Shown: positions 61,593-64,000 of the stretch, piece after piece
Layout of the letters: each line of letters begins with the position of its first letter
Numbering within the stretch: the stretch's first letter is position 1
Origin: Rhodocyclaceae bacterium
Lineage (GTDB): Bacteria; Pseudomonadota; Gammaproteobacteria; Burkholderiales; Rhodocyclaceae
Direction of reading: 5' to 3'
Assembly: GCA_013791905.1 (NCBI GenBank)
Contig: VMSX01000016.1
Coordinates: forward strand, 78,822-142,821
Length of the DNA: 64,000 bases
Notes under the pieces: model-generated
What the model saw: only the letters and a program-made list of their open reading frames with translations
The model's database searches: none
Told to the model about the DNA's origin: nothing
Made by a program: the position numbers and the translations under genes

Positions 61593-63821
61593 CTAGCCCC
61601 GTAATGCCTGCAATTCGGCGATAGTTACCCGCAGCCGGTTCGACAGTGTGCTCCCCAGGTTTTTCAGTATCGCGATGGCCACGCCGCGATGAGCGTCCAT
61701 CAGCGCGTCAAAATTCTCGTGCGGCAATACATAGGCTTCAACATCGCCGAGGGCCACGGCGTCGGAGGTATGCGCCGAGCCTGCGCTGGCGTCGAGAAAC
61801 CTTCTGCCGCCGACCATCTCGCCGGGGCCGCAGGTTGCGAGATGATAGTGCTCCTTTTTGCGGATGGGCAGCAGCAGCTTGACCGCGCCGCGCCGGATGA
61901 TGAACAGTTCGTTGCCGGGGGCGCCGGCCTTGAACATGCGCTTGCCGGCCTTGACGGTGCGCACCGTCATTGCCGCTTCCAGCGCGGCGATGGATTCGGG
62001 CGAGCAACTCGCGAATGCCGGCATGGCAGTCAGGTCGAGCGCGGTGGCGGCGGCCGTATCAGCCGGAGATTCGGCCAGCGTTTGCGACTTGACCCAATCC
62101 AGCGCTTCGTCGAGCTGGCGGAAGGCGAGCGCCTTGCTGGTTGGCCGCACCACGCCGGTTTCCTTGAGGAAGCGCTTCATCTTCAAGCCGCTGGGCAGAT
62201 CCTTGGGAATATCGCAGAACACCAGATAGGCGTCGTTTTCCTCAAGACGGTCTTTGATCAGTTCCAGCACATGAGTGGCGGTGACATCAAGCGATTGCAC
62301 GCGGCGCATGCTCAGGACGACATATTTGCGCTGGCCGATTTCCTTCTCCAGTGCGGTATGCAACTGGTTGGCGGTGCCGAAGAACAGGCTGCCCTGCAAC
62401 TCGAAAACGACCATCTCGCCGCTTTCCTGCTCCAGTTTTTCGCGCTCGGCATCGGAGCGGGCGCGCTTCATGAGAATTTCGCTGCCCTCGATGCGGTTGC
62501 GGATCACCGAACTCCTGGTTTGTTCGCGGATGAACAGCAGCATGGCGAGCGCCACGCCGACGCCCGACGCGGCGATCAGATTGCCGAACACCGCTACCAG
62601 CACCACGGCCAGAATGACGAAGAAGTCGACGCGTGTCGACGCCGCCGAGAAGAAGTTCAAGCTCTGCCGGTCGATCATGCGGAAGCCGATGACCAGCAGA
62701 ATCGCCGCCAGCGCGGCCACCGGCACCCAGGCGATCAGCGGCGCGAGCACCAGGAAGGCGGCAAGCGAAAAAACACCGGTCATCACGCCGGACACCTTGG
62801 TGGTGCCGCCGCTGGAGACGTTGATCAGCGAAGCGCCCATGGTGCCGGCGCCGGGAATGCCGCCGATCAGCGATGAGGCCATGTTGCCGAGTCCCTGGCC
62901 GACCAGCTCGCGGTTCGAGTCGTGGTGCGTGCTGGTCAGGGCGTCGATCACCACGCAGGTTTTCAGGGTGTCGATGGAAAGCAGCAGCGCCAGCGTCAGC
63001 GCCGGCACGAGGACCTGCAGGACGACGGTAAGGCCCAGGCCGCGCAGGGCCTGCACGTGCAGGCTGATGCTGTCGCCGAGGCTGGCTTCGCTGCTGGTCA
63101 GCGCGCCGACCAGCAGGGGATTGTTCGCCGTGTCGAGCAGCGCCGGGTTTATCAGGCCGAGCAGCAGGTAACTGGCGACCCCCGCCAAGAGGGCCAGGAT
63201 GGCGGCCGGTACTACGGTGGTCAGGCGCGACACCTGCAACATGGTGATGATCACCACCGCGCCGACGACGATGCTTTGCCAGGCCCACAGGCTTGGGCTA
63301 CCGAGCGTGGCGAGCAAGGACGTCCCGGTCGGTGCGCCCAGCAGCTTGGGAATCTGGCTGCCGATGATGATGAGCCCGACGCCGGAGAGATAGCCGCTGA
63401 CCACGGGGTAGGGGATGTAGTTGATCAGGCGGCCGATGCCGGCGAGTCCCAGCGAAATCTGGATGCCGCCGGCCAGCAGGCCGATCAGGGCCAGCAGCAG
63501 GATGATGGTTTCGGCGGGCGCGCCCTGCTGGGCAAAGCCGATTGCCAGCGCGGCCAGCACGGCGGCAGCGGGCGCGCAGGGGGCCGTGATGAGCCGGCTG
63601 CTGCCGCCAAAGGCCGGGGCGATCAGTCCGAGTGCCGTGGCGCCGAGGATGCCGGCCAGCGCGCCATGCGCCGCCAGCGAACCGCCCAGCGGCGCGAAGA
63701 TGGTGACGCCGAAGGCAATGGCCGAGGGCAGCGCAACCAGCATGGCCGCCAGCCCGCCCCAAGCATCGCCGACGAGCTGGGGGCGGTTAAGCTGGAAAGA
63801 CTTGGTCAGGGTTTCGAGCAT
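61593..63821 (-). CDS. SulP/SLC26-family anion transporter with STAS and cyclic-nucleotide-binding domains
   Basis: A 742-residue protein. Residues ~1-420 form the SulP membrane core (LVALPSAIAFGVTIFAPLGG, GGSSRLITAPCAPAAAVL, NRELVGQGLGNMASSLIGGIPGAGTMGAS). A STAS domain follows (~450-580, VFELQGSLFFGTANQLHTAL, SLDVTATHVLELIKDRL). The last ~130 residues are a CRP-like cNMP-binding domain (MFKAGAPGNELFIIRRGAVKLLL, CGPGEMVGGRRFLD). SulP proteins carry sulfate, bicarbonate or dicarboxylates; the extra sensor domain suggests ligand gating. It lies 54 bp before prfB on the same strand. Confidence 0.88.
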   Translation of the reverse strand: MLETLTKSFQLNRPQLVGDAWGGLAAMLVALPSAIAFGVTIFAPLGGSLAAHGALAGILGATALGLIAPAFGGSSRLITAPCAPAAAVLAALAIGFAQQGAPAETIILLLALIGLLAGGIQISLGLAGIGRLINYIPYPVVSGYLSGVGLIIIGSQIPKLLGAPTGTSLLATLGSPSLWAWQSIVVGAVVIITMLQVSRLTTVVPAAILALLAGVASYLLLGLINPALLDTANNPLLVGALTSSEASLGDSISLHVQALRGLGLTVVLQVLVPALTLALLLSIDTLKTCVVIDALTSTHHDSNRELVGQGLGNMASSLIGGIPGAGTMGASLINVSSGGTTKVSGVMTGVFSLAAFLVLAPLIAWVPVAALAAILLVIGFRMIDRQSLNFFSAASTRVDFFVILAVVLVAVFGNLIAASGVGVALAMLLFIREQTRSSVIRNRIEGSEILMKRARSDAEREKLEQESGEMVVFELQGSLFFGTANQLHTALEKEIGQRKYVVLSMRRVQSLDVTATHVLELIKDRLEENDAYLVFCDIPKDLPSGLKMKRFLKETGVVRPTSKALAFRQLDEALDWVKSQTLAESPADTAAATALDLTAMPAFASCSPESIAALEAAMTVRTVKAGKRMFKAGAPGNELFIIRRGAVKLLLPIRKKEHYHLATCGPGEMVGGRRFLDASAGSAHTSDAVALGDVEAYVLPHENFDALMDAHRGVAIAILKNLGSTLSNRLRVTIAELQALRG

Positions 63822-64000
63822 GGCGCTTCACTGTAAAGGAAGTGCTGAACAAGTCAAAATTCGTCATAGATGGTCGCCCCCATTTTGCCAAGCCTTCATT
63901 CGATGTTGTTAAGCAGGTAAAGATTGCAGCCATAGATCCGGACTTTGAGTGGAAGGTGAGTTCCTGTCCCTGATGGAATACGCTGGTCGAATCCTTATCA
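63822..64000. other. Right-edge sequence without an assigned gene
   Basis: 179 bp with lower GC than its surroundings. A GTG-started plus-strand frame of about 43 codons (63842-63970) has no ribosome-binding site and no recognised family. The stretch should also hold the promoter of the leftward SulP gene, but no clear boxes were seen. Confidence 0.3.

Noticed and set aside
63842..63970. Short GTG-started frame at the right edge
   Set aside because: No ribosome-binding site and no recognisable family. It could be the edge of a mobile gene or nothing.
1..64000. CRISPR arrays, rRNA or tRNA genes, and complete insertion sequences
   Set aside because: No regularly spaced repeat-spacer pattern, no cloverleaf or rRNA sequence and no transposase-like frame was found. 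The repeats seen are short palindromic elements or the usp duplication.

Overview
The window looks like a chromosome segment of a GC-rich betaproteobacterium, most likely Rhodocyclales. The grounds are indirect: the prfB-lysS, alaA and hom/thrC proteins read like betaproteobacterial ones, a phenylacetate-type CoA ligase sits with a Liv-type ABC transporter, and the intergenic repeats are rich in CCCCC/GGGGG palindromes. No rRNA, tRNA, CRISPR array, complete IS or prophage was seen.

Layout. 1-2.6 kb (+): end of an unknown gene, a class II aldolase, and an sbtA-sbtB bicarbonate-transport pair. 2.6-29 kb: almost unbroken minus-strand coding. Read in transcription order from 29.0 kb, it holds a stress block (hpf-like, Bax-inhibitor protein, floA, two small membrane proteins, htpX, a bacterial voltage-gated Na+ channel, a TerB/DUF697-like protein). 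Next comes a run of 16 genes with gaps of 35 bp or less (22.9 to 7.4 kb): a six-gene Mnh/Mrp Na+/H+ antiporter with fused A and B subunits, a Ca2+/cation exchanger, a P2A-type Ca2+ ATPase, a CBS protein, a CPA2/RCK antiporter, a universal stress protein, a DUF2062 protein, a small unknown, a PAP2 phosphatase, a diacylglycerol kinase-like protein and a DUF6671-like protein. Two more universal stress proteins, an SLC13 carrier and two small membrane-protein genes follow. 29.5-36 kb (+): a hybrid histidine kinase with its response regulator, then dnaB. 36-43 kb: a LivKHMGF transporter around paaK, in which the LivF ATPase carries an N-terminal hemerythrin domain. 43-47 kb (-): phoH, a peroxiredoxin, an ArnD-like deacetylase, an SMR protein and a Mth938-like protein. 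47-53.5 kb (+): alaA, hom, a membrane protein, thrC, a methyltransferase and an HU gene. 53.5-64 kb: an MFS carrier, an HD-GYP remnant, gltX, a glycine-zipper protein, mnmC with a damaged methyltransferase half, lysS, prfB with its programmed frameshift, and a SulP-STAS-cNMP transporter.

How the parts fit. The 16-gene run can be read as one monovalent/divalent cation-homeostasis and envelope unit: Na+/H+ and Ca2+ extrusion, K+/H+ antiport with nucleotide sensing, and lipid recycling. A voltage-gated Na+ channel lies just upstream. The paaK-liv region would import and activate an aromatic acid, and the hemerythrin-LivF fusion suggests import may respond to oxygen or iron.

The most unusual signals are the hemerythrin-ABC ATPase fusion, the long cation operon, and a dispersed repeat family (core AAAGTCGGCGCTGG) that fills intergenic gaps, forms a 343-bp inverted pair, and appears to have entered coding sequences in frame (phoH, mnmC, the glycine-zipper gene).
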